Notes under the pieces: model-generated
What the model was told of the DNA's origin: nothing
The model's input: only the letters and a program-made list of their open reading frames with translations
The model's database searches: none
Position numbers and translations under genes: made by a program
Shown: positions 25,723-34,763 of the stretch, in pieces
Layout of the letters: each line of letters begins with the position of its first letter
Position numbering within the stretch: position 1 is the first letter of the stretch
Assembly (NCBI GenBank): GCA_012729785.1
Contig: JAAYCL010000020.1
Location: 1 to 64,000 of the forward strand
Origin: Chlamydiota bacterium
Lineage (GTDB): Bacteria; Auribacterota; Tritonobacteria; UBA1439
Length of the DNA: 64,000 bases
Reading direction: 5' to 3'

Positions 25723-27454
25723 CATCAGCGTGCTCCCCGAGGCGGTGATCAACAAGATCGCCGCGGGCGAGGTGGTGGAGCGCCCCGCCTCGGTGGTCAA
25801 GGAGCTCGTCGAGAACGCCCTCGACGCCGGCGCCTCGCAGGTGGAGGTCGAGATACGCAACGGGGGGAAGTCGCTCGTGCGGGTGCGCGACGACGGGTGC
25901 GGGATGGGGCGCGACGACGCCGTCCTCGCGATCGAGCGCCACTCGACGAGCAAGATCGCCGGGGCGGACGACCTCTTCGCCGTCCGCACGATGGGGTTCC
26001 GCGGGGAGGCGCTCCCCTCGATCGCGGCCGTCTCGCGGCTCGAGATCGTCACGAAGGAGAAGGGGGCGCTCGCCGGGACCAGGTTTTCGGTCGAGGGGGG
26101 GCGCGCCGGGGAGGCGCGCGACGCCGGCGCCCCGGAGGGGACCGAGGTGACGGTCCGCGACCTCTTCTTCAACGTCCCCGCGCGGCGCAAGTTCCTCAAG
26201 TCGGAGGCGGCGGAGAACTCCCGCATCGCCGCCGCCCTCACGGCGGAGGCGCTCGCCCGCCCGGGCACCGGGTTCTCCCTGCGCGCCGACGGGGAGGAGC
26301 TCCTCAAGGCGCCCCCGGCGGCCTCCCCGCGGGAGAGGATCGCCTCCCTCTTCGGCGCGGAGCTCGCGGCGGCGCTGCTTTCGTTCGAGGCGTCGGCGGG
26401 GGGGGCGCGCGTGCGCGGCTTCGTCAGCCCGCCCGGCATCACGCGCGGGAACCGCGCCGTGCAATACCTGTTCGTGAACGGGCGGCCGGTGCAGGACCGG
26501 ATCCTCTCGTTCGCCGTCTCGGACGCCTGCGACGGGTTCATACCGGCCCGGCGGTACCCGGTCGCGTTCGTCTACCTCGAGATCGAGCCGCGGGAGGTGG
26601 ACGTCAACGTGCACCCGGCCAAGCGGGAGGTGCGTTTCCGTAACGCCGCCCTCGCAAGGGATCTCGTGCGCAACGCCGTCTCGCAGGCCCTTGGAGGAAC
26701 GGGGCGGCCCCGCGCGGCGGGCCCGGCCTTCACCTACGAGTCGCGCGCGCGGGAGGGGGCCGTCGAGCGGGTGCCGGTCGCCGCGGAGGGGGGCGTGCCC
26801 CGCCCGCCGGAAACGAGCGCGCGCCCGCCCCTGGGCGCCGAGACGGCCGTTCTGCCGCTCGAGGAGGCCGAACCGGCGCACCGGCTCCGCGTCGTCGGGC
26901 AGGTGAAGAACCTCTACGTCGTCTGCGAGGACGCCGACGGCATCGCCGTGGTCGACCAGCACGCCGCACACGAGCGGATACTGTTCGAGAAGGTGATGCG
27001 CGCGCGGGAGGAGGGGGGGGGCGAACTCCAGCGGCTCCTCATCCCGTCGATCGTGGAGCTTTCGGCGCACGAGCGGGCGCTCGCCGCGGAGCACCTCGAG
27101 GCGTTCCGGTCGCTCGGGATCGGCCTGGAACCGTTCGGGAAACACGCGCTCAAGGTGGACCATCTCCCGGCGTGTCTCGGGGCGGCCGACCCGGAGGCGC
27201 TCCTGCGCGACGTGCTGGCCGAGCTCGCGGCGGAGGGGAGGAGCCGGGCGGTCAGGGACGGGGTCGCCGCTGCGGTCGCGGCGAAGGTCTGCCGCGCCGC
27301 CGTGAAACGGCGGGATCCGTTGCGGGGCGAGGAGCTCCGGCGCCTCGTGGACGACCTGATGCGCTGCCGCTCGCCGTTTACCTGTCCGCACGGGCGCCCG
27401 ACCGTCATCCGCATCCCCGCCGCGGAGCTGGACAGGAGGTTCGGGAGGACGTGA
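25715..27454 (+). CDS. mutL: DNA mismatch repair endonuclease MutL
   Basis: MutL couples mismatch recognition to strand removal. The N-terminal GHKL ATPase is intact (IAAGEVVERPASVVKELVEN, RDDGCGMG, RHSTSKI, MGFRGEALPSI). The C-terminal domain keeps the endonuclease motif DQHAAHERILFE (from Asp414), VCRAAVK, and the zinc-associated CPHGRP (557-562). It should therefore nick DNA itself, as in most bacteria without MutH. The 579-residue length is normal. It starts in an eight-base overlap with mutS. Confidence 0.96.
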   Translation: MGNISVLPEAVINKIAAGEVVERPASVVKELVENALDAGASQVEVEIRNGGKSLVRVRDDGCGMGRDDAVLAIERHSTSKIAGADDLFAVRTMGFRGEALPSIAAVSRLEIVTKEKGALAGTRFSVEGGRAGEARDAGAPEGTEVTVRDLFFNVPARRKFLKSEAAENSRIAAALTAEALARPGTGFSLRADGEELLKAPPAASPRERIASLFGAELAAALLSFEASAGGARVRGFVSPPGITRGNRAVQYLFVNGRPVQDRILSFAVSDACDGFIPARRYPVAFVYLEIEPREVDVNVHPAKREVRFRNAALARDLVRNAVSQALGGTGRPRAAGPAFTYESRAREGAVERVPVAAEGGVPRPPETSARPPLGAETAVLPLEEAEPAHRLRVVGQVKNLYVVCEDADGIAVVDQHAAHERILFEKVMRAREEGGGELQRLLIPSIVELSAHERALAAEHLEAFRSLGIGLEPFGKHALKVDHLPACLGAADPEALLRDVLAELAAEGRSRAVRDGVAAAVAAKVCRAAVKRRDPLRGEELRRLVDDLMRCRSPFTCPHGRPTVIRIPAAELDRRFGRT

Positions 27455-27608
27455 CGCGTCCGCCGCGGGTGCGGATGATCCCAAGCAGGAAGGATGCGGG
27501 GAGGCGGGTGGTGCAGCGGATCTTCGCGGCTACCCGCGGATCGGGAATCGATCCCGAAGGCGTGAAGGACGCCACGGGGCGATTCGGCCCACACGGCGTT
27601 TCGGGGTG

Positions 27609-27639
27609 AAAAGAATGCCCCTCGTGACGAGGGGCATTC
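27609..27639 (-). terminator. Intrinsic terminator of the Cys-rich protein gene
   Basis: A perfect 12-bp stem (27613-27624 with 27628-27639) closes a 3-base loop. On the minus strand it is followed immediately by TTTT, the normal order for a terminator of the gene ending at 27663. On the plus strand no T-run follows, so it would not act well for mutL. The rest of 27455-27608 holds nothing I can support. Confidence 0.75.
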
Positions 27640-27662
27640 GCACGACCTGGTCCTGCGCGCCG

Positions 27663-27989
27663 CTACTGGAGATCCTTGCAGCAGATCTTGCAGAACGCCG
27701 CGCAGCCGGCGGTCTTGGCGGCGTCGGCGGTGGGGAAGCACTTGACATCCTTTCTCGGGAAAAACTTGCAGGCCTTCCGGTGGCATTTCCCGAGGGTCGG
27801 CTTTCCGTCCTGCATCCGCTCCCTGCAGCAGAAATCCCCCTCCGCCGCCGGGGCGGCCGCGGGAGCCTCCTTCACCTCTGCGGCCGATTCCGCCGCGGGG
27901 GCCTGCGGCTTCTCGGCATCCGGCGCCTCCTGGGCAAAGAGGACGCCGGCGAAGGCGAGAAGGACCATCGCGATCGCGTATCGTTTCAC
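27663..27989 (-). CDS. Small exported cysteine-rich protein
   Basis: The 108-residue protein has a signal peptide (1-20, ending VLFAQ) and an Ala/Pro/Glu-rich spacer to about residue 50. It ends in a 55-residue domain with nine cysteines (54, 55, 69, 74, 84, 96, 100, 103, 104). The order H70-x3-C74, then a TADAAKTAG helix, then C100-KI-C103 recalls the zinc site of the Ada N-terminal domain and related Cys4 metal-binding modules, but this is a pattern match only. It starts with GTG directly after a strong GGAGGAGGTAAC. It is monocistronic with its own terminator. Metal binding or a disulfide-rich fold are both possible. Confidence 0.7.
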   Translation of the reverse strand: MKRYAIAMVLLAFAGVLFAQEAPDAEKPQAPAAESAAEVKEAPAAAPAAEGDFCCRERMQDGKPTLGKCHRKACKFFPRKDVKCFPTADAAKTAGCAAFCKICCKDLQ

Positions 27990-28093
27990 GTTACCTCCTC
28001 CGTGGTTGGATGGTGACTACCCGTTTTCCATGGTCCGCCATAGGCAAAAAAATTGCAAGAAGATTCGGGGGCCGCGCGGGGGGCGCGAACCCC

Positions 28094-28122
28094 TTGATTC
28101 CGCCCGGAACCTCTGTTACCCT
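28094..28122 (+). promoter_or_regulatory. Promoter of miaA-hflX
   Basis: TTGATT, 17 bases, TGT-extended TACCCT. The predicted start near 28129 gives a leader of about nine bases to the miaA ATG. Confidence 0.5.
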
Positions 28123-28137
28123 CCGGCCGTCCATCGG

Positions 28138-29133
28138 ATGCGTTCGACCCCCGGGGATCCTGTGACCGCTCCCGTTCTGTTTCTCGTGGGCCCGACGGCC
28201 TCGGGCAAAAGCGATGTCGCCGTCGCGCTCGCCGCGCGCCTCGGCGGGGAGATCGTCTCCGCCGATTCGATGCAGGTCTACCGGGGCCTCGACATCCTCT
28301 CCGCCAAGCCCGGCCCCGCCCTGCGGGCGCGCGTCCCCCACCACCTCCTCGACGTCGCCGAACCGTGGGAGCGGTTCGACGCGGCCCGCTACGCCCGCCT
28401 GGCGAAGGCGGCGGTGGAGCGGATACGCGGGCGCGGGCGCACGGCGATCGTCGCGGGGGGCGCCGGGATGTACGTGCGCGCCCTGGCCGACGGGCTCTTC
28501 GAGGGGGCGGGGCGCGACGACGCCCTCCGGGAGCGCCTCGAGCGGCTCGCCGACGCCTCCGGCGAAGAGGCGCTCCACAGGCGGCTCCAGGCGGTCGACC
28601 CCGCGGCCGCCGCGCGGATACACCCGCACGACCGCAGGCGGATCGTCCGCGCCCTGGAGGTGTTCGAGGCGTGCGGGCGTCCGATCTCGTCGCTCCAGAG
28701 GGAGTGGGGCAGGGGAGGGGGGAAGGTCGTGCCCGGCGCCGCGTGGTTCAGCCCGACCCTCGCCTGCGCCTGCGTCTTCTTCGGGCTGCGGCGCGGCAGG
28801 GAGGATCTCGCCCGGAGGATCGAGGCGCGGACCCGGGCGATGCTCGCGGCGGGGGCCGTCGCGGAGGCCCGGGCCCTCTCCTCCCGAAGCGGCGGGGCGG
28901 GCGCGACGATCCTGCAGTCGCTCGGCCTCAAGGAGTTCGCCGGCGTCATCGAGGGGGGGTGCGGAGTCGACGAGGCGGCCGAGACGATCGCGCGGGCGAC
29001 GCGCGCCTACGCCAGGAGGCAGTACGGCTGGTTCACGCGCGATCCGAGGATCCTCTGGATCGACGTCGCCTCGGACGAGGCGGCCGCGGAGACGGCGGGG
29101 CGGATCCTGGGCCGTCTCGACAGCGCACGATGA
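28138..29133 (+). CDS. miaA: tRNA dimethylallyltransferase
   Basis: MiaA transfers the dimethylallyl group to A37 of tRNAs reading UNN codons, making the substrate of MiaB. The 331-residue protein has the P-loop GPTASGKS, DSMQVYRGLDI, VGGAGMYVRALADGL-type substrate region, and the C-terminal RATRAYARRQYGWF. The ATG at 28138 gives a very short leader and has no Shine-Dalgarno. A GTG eight codons in is the alternative. hflX follows after seven bases, a frequent miaA-hflX pairing. Confidence 0.94.
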   Translation: MRSTPGDPVTAPVLFLVGPTASGKSDVAVALAARLGGEIVSADSMQVYRGLDILSAKPGPALRARVPHHLLDVAEPWERFDAARYARLAKAAVERIRGRGRTAIVAGGAGMYVRALADGLFEGAGRDDALRERLERLADASGEEALHRRLQAVDPAAAARIHPHDRRRIVRALEVFEACGRPISSLQREWGRGGGKVVPGAAWFSPTLACACVFFGLRRGREDLARRIEARTRAMLAAGAVAEARALSSRSGGAGATILQSLGLKEFAGVIEGGCGVDEAAETIARATRAYARRQYGWFTRDPRILWIDVASDEAAAETAGRILGRLDSAR

Positions 29134-29140
29134 GGCCGCA

Positions 29141-30424
29141 ATGACCGGACACCGCACAGACCCCGGCTCGACGGCGCGCCCGCCCGAGCGCGCGATCCTC
29201 GTCGGCCTCGAGGTCGGCGGGGTCCGCCGGTGGCAGGTCGAGGACCACCTCGCCGAACTCTCCCACCTCGCCCGGACCGCCGGGGCGGAGGTGGCGGGCA
29301 CGCTCGTGCAGAAACTTTCCTCCCCCAACCCCGCCTACTACGTGGGGAGGGGGAAGGCGGAGGAGCTGCGCCTTCTCTGCGCGCGGGAGGGGGCGACGCT
29401 CGCCGTCTTCGACGACGAGCTGAGCCCCGCGCAGGTGAAAAACCTCCAGGAGCTCACCGGGCGCCGGGTGATCGACCGGACCGAACTGATACTGGACATC
29501 TTCGCCCTGCGCGCCCGTTCGCGCGAGGGCAGGATACAGGTCGAACTGGCCCAGCTCCGCTACATGCTCCCCCGCCTCACGAGGGCGTGGACGCACCTGT
29601 CGCGGCAGGAGGGCGGCATCGGCACCCGCGGGCCCGGCGAGCAGCAGCTCGAGGTGGACCGGCGGCGCATCCGGGAGAAGATCCGGCGGCTCAAGGAACG
29701 GCTCGCGGACGTCGAACGGGAGCGTCAGACGCAGGGGACGCGCCGGCGGAGGCGGGAGATCCCCGTCGCGGCGCTCGTCGGCTACACCAACGCGGGGAAA
29801 TCGACCCTCATGAACGCGCTCACCTCCGCGGGGGTCCGTGTCGAGGACCGGCTCTTCGCGACGCTTGACCCGACCACGCGCGTTCTGCCGCTGCCCGGGG
29901 GGCGCAAAGCCCTCCTGACGGACACGGTGGGGTTCATTCGCAAGCTCCCGCACCACCTCGTCGAGTCGTTCAAGGCGACGCTCGACGGGGTGCGGCAGGC
30001 CGATCTTCTGCTCCACGTCATCGATTCCGCCCACCCGCAGGTCGAGGAGCAGATCCAGGCCGCCTTCAGGGTGCTAGGCGAGATCGGGGCGGGCGAGAAA
30101 CCGTGCATCGCGGTCTTCAACAAGATCGACCTTCTCCCGGAGGAGGCGCGGCTGCAGCGCCTCGCCCGCGGCTTTTCGATGCACGCCGCGGTCTCCGCCC
30201 TGCGCGGGACCGGCTGCGACGCGCTGCGCCTCTTGGTGGCGGCGGAACTCGGGCGCGGACTGATCCGCTGCCGCCTCGTCCTGCCCCAGGCGGAGGCGGC
30301 CCTGCTGTCGAGGATCTACGAGGAGGGGACCGTATTCTCCCGCTGCTACGAGGGGGATTGCGTGGTCATCACGGCGGAGATCCCCCCGTCCCTCGCCCGG
30401 GAGACGGCGCAGTACCGGGCATGA
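29141..30424 (+). CDS. hflX: Ribosome-associated GTPase HflX
   Basis: HflX binds stalled or stressed 70S ribosomes and splits them under GTP. The 427-residue protein has the N-terminal nucleotide-binding domain (KLSSPNPAYYVGRGKAEEL, DDELSPAQVKNL), the HflX glycine-rich linker RGPGEQQLE, a coiled arginine-rich stretch, and the G domain (GYTNAGKST, DTVGFIRKLP, NKIDL). The C-terminal region is present. It follows miaA by seven bases. Its 3' end overlaps the convergent YfhO-like gene by 56 bases. Confidence 0.94.
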   Translation: MTGHRTDPGSTARPPERAILVGLEVGGVRRWQVEDHLAELSHLARTAGAEVAGTLVQKLSSPNPAYYVGRGKAEELRLLCAREGATLAVFDDELSPAQVKNLQELTGRRVIDRTELILDIFALRARSREGRIQVELAQLRYMLPRLTRAWTHLSRQEGGIGTRGPGEQQLEVDRRRIREKIRRLKERLADVERERQTQGTRRRRREIPVAALVGYTNAGKSTLMNALTSAGVRVEDRLFATLDPTTRVLPLPGGRKALLTDTVGFIRKLPHHLVESFKATLDGVRQADLLLHVIDSAHPQVEEQIQAAFRVLGEIGAGEKPCIAVFNKIDLLPEEARLQRLARGFSMHAAVSALRGTGCDALRLLVAAELGRGLIRCRLVLPQAEAALLSRIYEEGTVFSRCYEGDCVVITAEIPPSLARETAQYRA

Positions 30425-32681
30425 CGCGCCCGGTGGCGGCGTCGGGGCCGCGGCGAACGGAACGGAGGAGGGCGCAGAGGAGCAGCCCCGCCGCCAGCGC
30501 CGTCGCCGCCAGGCTCGTGCAGGCGCCCGCCGCGAACGACGCGGGCGCATAGCTGAATCGCACCCGGTGCGCGCCCTTCTTCAGGGGGACCGCCCTGAAC
30601 AGGTAGTGGGCGCGGTGGATCGCCCCGGGGGCGCCGTCGACCGAGACCTTCCATCCGGGGAAGAATATCTCGGAGACGAACAGGAACGAGTCCCCGTCGG
30701 CGACCGTCTCGATGTCGATGCAGTCGGGGGTGTACCGCGCGACTCGGGCGCTCCCGCGCGTCGCCGGGGAGAAGTCGAACCCCTCCAGCCCCTCGGCGGA
30801 CTCCAGCAACACCGTCGCCGCCGGATCGAACCCTTCGTCCCCCAGGATCTCCAATATCCGGGCCCGTTCGGGCACCAGTGCGAAACGCGGGACGATGAAT
30901 GCCCGGGGGTAGAAATGCCTGCGGGCGGAGACCTGCATCCACACGGCGCCGTCCCGCCTGAACGGGGCGACATGGTACTTGACGTTCATCAGGCCGCTCA
31001 TCTTCGTGTCCAGATCGGGCAGGAGGAAAAACCTCGAGGTCGGCTGTATCCCGCCGAGGTCGTGGGAACCGGTGGCGTTGTAGATCAGGTAGCGGAGGGT
31101 GTCGGCCAGGATGGCCGGGCTGTAGCCGCCGATGTTCTGCAGGGAGTAGACCATCGGCAGGTTGAGGCCTATCCGCCTGTCGAGGATCGAGACGCGGTAG
31201 AGGCCCGGGTCGCGCTCGAAGAAATCGAATACGGGGGGCTTCGCGCCCGCCGCGGCCGCGTCGCCGAACCGGAGGTAGCCGCGGCCGAAGGAGAGGAGGT
31301 CGGCGAGCGCGAGGACGAGCAGGAGCGCCTTGAGCGGCCTGGGGCCGACCGCCCCGCCGGCCCGCAGGCGGAGGCACGCCAGGCAGGCGGCGAGCGGCAG
31401 GAGGAAGGCGCAGATCCCCCGGACGGCCCCCCCGGCGGAGGGCCCCGGCCCGTGGCCGCGGAGCGCGCATGCCGCCAGGGCCAGGCCGAAGAAGGCGAGG
31501 AAGGCGGCGCACACGGCTCCTCCCGGCCGCGGCGCGAGGCGGGAGGCGGGAGGCGTCCCGGCCGCCCGGTCCAGCGCGAGGGCCGAGAGCACCGACAGCG
31601 CCGTCATGTACGGGAGGAAGAACCTCAGCGGCAGTTGGAGCGCGGGGCGGAGCGGCGGGACGGCGGCGAGCAGGCGATGGAGCGGCGTCGCCTCCCCGAG
31701 CGCGGCGAGGAGCGAGAAGACGGCGAGGATGCCGTAGAACGCGGCGAGCCCCGTGCGCGCCCCGGTCGCGGCCAGCAGGGCGAGGAGGAACGGGACGGCG
31801 CCCGCGTAGATGCCCCCGGTCACCTCGTCGAGCTCGCCCTCGCCGGGGGCGAGCGCGGGCACGAGCAAAGCGGGGAGCCGTCGAGGGGAGAGGGAGAGCC
31901 CCGCGGTCCCGGGCGCGCCGGCGGTCGCCCGCAGCGAGTGACGGTACGCCTCCGCGAACGGGAGGAGTGCCACGGCGGCGAGCGCGGTTCCCAAGGCGAC
32001 GACCGCGGCCCCGATGCGCACCCGCCGCGCCAGTTCCGCCCGGTTGCCGGCGAGCGCCGGGCCGCGGAGCAGGAAGAGGAGATAGGCCCCGGCGGTGCAG
32101 AGGCCTATCAGCGCCATCTGCGGATGCCCGGCCAGGAACTGGAGCCCCACGGCGATGCCCGCGAAAGTCGGGTATGCGAGCCCGCGCCGCTCGGAGGCCC
32201 GCTGGACCAGGAGGAGGATCAGCGGCAGCCAGGCGCAGGAGGAGATGATCGAGAGCTGCTCCGTGTGTACGATGCTGAATCCGTTGTAGCCGAAGACGCA
32301 GGCGCCGAACAGGGACGAACCGCGTGAGATCCCGAGCCCGCGCAGGTACAGGTACATGAAGAGGGAGGCGAGGAAGAGGTGGAGGGCCGCGAAATGGGCG
32401 ATCGCCCTGAAGATCGAGAGCGGGAGGAAGAGGAGGTTGAAAGGATAGAAGAGCGCGGTCTGTATCTCCGCGCCGCCCGGGAGCCCGGCGAAGATGTACG
32501 GGTCCCAGAGGGCGATGCGGCCATCCCGGTACATCCGCGCCGCGGCGGATCTGAACGGGTAGAAGAAGGAGAGATGGTCCTCGAAGAGGAGCGCCTGCGT
32601 TCCGAACGTCGCCGGGAAGAGGAGGAGATGCGGCAGCAGGAGCAGGAAGACGACGATGAGCGCCGCGGTGTACCTGTGCAT
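30369..32681 (-). CDS. YfhO-family large membrane protein (GT-C-like)
   Basis: The 770-residue protein has about a dozen hydrophobic segments, a large extracytoplasmic region and a C-terminal beta domain. The early DHLSFFYPFR and ALWDPYIFAGLPGGAEIQT motifs, LMNVKYHV, and SEIFFPGWKVSVDG followed by a hydrophobic end are hallmarks of the YfhO family. Members resemble GT-C glycosyltransferases that use lipid-linked sugars, and some act in lipoteichoic acid or protein glycosylation; the substrate here is unknown. The frame remains open far upstream, but that part is antisense shadow, and ATG 32681 starts a hydrophobic N-terminus. It lies 41 bases after the DUF2079 gene and is probably cotranscribed. 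Confidence 0.85.
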   Translation of the reverse strand: MHRYTAALIVVFLLLLPHLLLFPATFGTQALLFEDHLSFFYPFRSAAARMYRDGRIALWDPYIFAGLPGGAEIQTALFYPFNLLFLPLSIFRAIAHFAALHLFLASLFMYLYLRGLGISRGSSLFGACVFGYNGFSIVHTEQLSIISSCAWLPLILLLVQRASERRGLAYPTFAGIAVGLQFLAGHPQMALIGLCTAGAYLLFLLRGPALAGNRAELARRVRIGAAVVALGTALAAVALLPFAEAYRHSLRATAGAPGTAGLSLSPRRLPALLVPALAPGEGELDEVTGGIYAGAVPFLLALLAATGARTGLAAFYGILAVFSLLAALGEATPLHRLLAAVPPLRPALQLPLRFFLPYMTALSVLSALALDRAAGTPPASRLAPRPGGAVCAAFLAFFGLALAACALRGHGPGPSAGGAVRGICAFLLPLAACLACLRLRAGGAVGPRPLKALLLVLALADLLSFGRGYLRFGDAAAAGAKPPVFDFFERDPGLYRVSILDRRIGLNLPMVYSLQNIGGYSPAILADTLRYLIYNATGSHDLGGIQPTSRFFLLPDLDTKMSGLMNVKYHVAPFRRDGAVWMQVSARRHFYPRAFIVPRFALVPERARILEILGDEGFDPAATVLLESAEGLEGFDFSPATRGSARVARYTPDCIDIETVADGDSFLFVSEIFFPGWKVSVDGAPGAIHRAHYLFRAVPLKKGAHRVRFSYAPASFAAGACTSLAATALAAGLLLCALLRSVRRGPDAATGRVMPGTAPSPGRGTGGSPP

Positions 32682-32722
32682 TCGCGTCGCGCCCCGTGCG
32701 AAGACGAGGGGCGCCTCCCGGA

Positions 32723-34642
32723 TCAGAGCCGCACGTCGCCGAGCGAGAGCCACCCGTCGCGGGTGACGATGCCCGGCCTCGCGGCGAATTGTCGCACCCT
32801 GCAGGGGGGGAAGGTGTCGATCGGGAGCATCTGGAGCGAGTAGACGCCGCGGGGAAGATCCGGCGGGACGGCGACGAAGTGGCGCGCCTGTATCCGCTCC
32901 CCCTCCTCCCACTCCGAGGTGGGGTGGAGATGGTGGCAGATGCAGGCCACCTGGCGCAGCAGCTCCCCCCCCTCCGGCCCCCGCATCCTCAAAATCAGCG
33001 ACAGATCCCCCCGGCCCGCGCCCGCGGCCTCCCAGAGGGAGCTGACGCGGATCTGGCGCATCCCCCGCGCCTCCTCCGGCGCGAGCTCCGCCTTTCTCAG
33101 GAGGAGGCCGTCGAACGCCGCCAGGATGCCTTCGCCACCGCCGCCCGGGGCGAGCCGCTCCCAGAGCGCGACCGCGTCGGGCGACCCGCGCCGGTACAGC
33201 GCGATCTGGCCGACGATGCGCACGAGGCCGAGTTCGTTCCGGGCCAGATACTCCCTGAAGCGCGCGGGGCTCCTGCGCGGGTCGTAGAATTTCACGAACG
33301 TGGTCGGGTCCCCGAAGTCGATCAAGGCGCACTGGATGTCGGCGCGCCCGGGGTAGGGGCTCGGGAGGTCGCCGAAACGCCCCGCGAGCACCCACGGGAT
33401 CGAGTCGAGCTCCTTCCGGCTCGAGAGGGCGGTGAAGAAGCCGAAGTTCGTGGCCGCGGGGAGGCCGTCGGGGACGGCGCGCACCAGCTCCCATTTCGCC
33501 GCGGCCATCGGGTCGGTCCGGGGAAGGCAGTCGACCGCCCCGCGCCAGGAGTCCGACAGGAGATGGAGCTGCGGCCCGAGGCGCCAGCTGAATCCGATCC
33601 CGGCGACCGCCAGGATCGCGGCCGCCGGACGCCGGAACGCGGCGGCGCCGAGGAGCCCCTGCAAACGCCTGAATCCCGCGATCCCTGCGATGAAGACGAA
33701 CGGGATGATCGGGGCGTTGTACTGGTAGATGATGTCGGCGACGTACGGTTTCGTGGCCAGCAGGTTGAGCAGGAGGGGGGGGAGGCAGAGGAACAGGGCG
33801 CCGGGGGCCAGGAGCGGGAGAAAGGCGAGGGGGGCGAAGAGCCGGAACAGGTAGAGGAGCTTGGCCGGCCGCAAGACGATCCCCAGGATCAGAAGCGGCC
33901 GGCGGACGATGTTCGCGGCCACCGCCCCCGCCGACCCGCCGGCCTCCGCGTAGAACGGGAGGAACGGCGAGGGGGCGCCCCCCCTGAGGTGCGGGGCGAG
34001 CCAGAAGAAGTAGGCGCAGAACCAGCCGATGCCCAGGCAGAGCGGCGCAACGGACCAGCGCAGTCCCCTCCGCTCCCAGAGCGCGCACGCGCCGAACGCG
34101 GCGGCGACGAACGCGATCTCCTCCCGGGTGCTCATCGCGACGACGAGGAAGGCGAGGAAGGGGCCGTAGCGCATCCGCCGGTAGAAGAGGTAGGCCCACG
34201 CGAGAAGGAAGGGGGCGAAGTTGACCGTATGGACGTGGAGCAGGGTGATATAGCCCAGCGGGGGATAGAGGAGGTAGAGCAGGAGGAAGAGGAGCGGCAC
34301 GGCGCCGCCGCCGATCTCCCGCTTCGCGACGAGGTAGATCGGCCATCCCGCCAGCGCCAGGAAGAGGGTCTGAAGGCACAGGAGCATGAGCGGGGACTGC
34401 CAGAGTGCGTAGAGGGGGGAGAGGAGGAGGAGGAACAGGTACGCGTGGAAGCCGAGGATGTTGCCGCCGTGCAGCGAGGAGTAGCACAGGTCGCCGCGCA
34501 GGTTGTTCCAGGCGATCTGGTTCGCGGTCGCCGTGTCGAAGTCGTAGTAGCCGAACGCCAGGTATTTCTTGACGCAGAGGGGGACGAAGGCGGCGATGTA
34601 GAGGCAGAGCAGCGATACCGCGATCGTGTCGTATTTTTTCAA
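32723..34642 (-). CDS. DUF2079 polytopic membrane protein
   Basis: The roughly 639-residue protein has about ten membrane segments followed by a soluble extracytoplasmic C-terminal region. The N-terminal block FDTATANQIAWNNLRGD, GGNILGFHAYLFLLLLSPLY and LQTLFLALAGWPIYLVAKRE is characteristic of DUF2079, a family predicted to be GT-C glycosyltransferase-like. The start is uncertain. The only in-frame ATG (34702) lies in the -35 box, so a TTG at 34642 (about 25 bases into the transcript) is preferred. It probably forms a pair with the YfhO-like gene, both suited to building a surface glycan. Confidence 0.8.
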   Translation of the reverse strand: MKKYDTIAVSLLCLYIAAFVPLCVKKYLAFGYYDFDTATANQIAWNNLRGDLCYSSLHGGNILGFHAYLFLLLLSPLYALWQSPLMLLCLQTLFLALAGWPIYLVAKREIGGGAVPLLFLLLYLLYPPLGYITLLHVHTVNFAPFLLAWAYLFYRRMRYGPFLAFLVVAMSTREEIAFVAAAFGACALWERRGLRWSVAPLCLGIGWFCAYFFWLAPHLRGGAPSPFLPFYAEAGGSAGAVAANIVRRPLLILGIVLRPAKLLYLFRLFAPLAFLPLLAPGALFLCLPPLLLNLLATKPYVADIIYQYNAPIIPFVFIAGIAGFRRLQGLLGAAAFRRPAAAILAVAGIGFSWRLGPQLHLLSDSWRGAVDCLPRTDPMAAAKWELVRAVPDGLPAATNFGFFTALSSRKELDSIPWVLAGRFGDLPSPYPGRADIQCALIDFGDPTTFVKFYDPRRSPARFREYLARNELGLVRIVGQIALYRRGSPDAVALWERLAPGGGGEGILAAFDGLLLRKAELAPEEARGMRQIRVSSLWEAAGAGRGDLSLILRMRGPEGGELLRQVACICHHLHPTSEWEEGERIQARHFVAVPPDLPRGVYSLQMLPIDTFPPCRVRQFAARPGIVTRDGWLSLGDVRL

Positions 34643-34673
34643 GGCGATCGCTCGGGACCGGCGAACCGTGGCA

Positions 34674-34702
34674 AGGGTAGCACAGGGAGGGGAGGGGGGC
34701 AA
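34674..34702 (-). promoter_or_regulatory. Promoter of the DUF2079-YfhO pair
   Basis: TTGCCC (34702-34697), 17 bases, TGC-extended TACCCT (34679-34674). It is back to back with the promoter of the hydrolase at 34764. Confidence 0.6.
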
Positions 34703-34722
34703 GGGGCCCCGGGCGGGCTGTT

Positions 34723-34751
34723 TTGAACCGGCGCCGCAAAGATGCTATCCT
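34723..34751 (+). promoter_or_regulatory. Promoter of the MBL-fold hydrolase
   Basis: TTGAAC, 17 bases, TGC-extended TATCCT. The start near 34758 leaves a leader of about six bases before the ATG. Confidence 0.65.
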
Positions 34752-34763
34752 TCGGGCGTCCGC

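Noticed and set aside
22708-26541. A 1277-codon open frame on the minus strand opposite mutS/mutL
   Set aside because: It is the antisense shadow of two certain genes in very GC-rich DNA; its residues are Arg/Gly/Pro-rich with no domain.
27471-27609. A 44-codon ORF after mutL
   Set aside because: It has no good ribosome site and runs close to the terminator stem; its composition looks random.
32682-34739. Long N-terminal extension of the YfhO-like gene (total 1456 codons)
   Set aside because: The extension is the off-frame shadow of the DUF2079 gene on the same strand; the YfhO domain starts at 32681.
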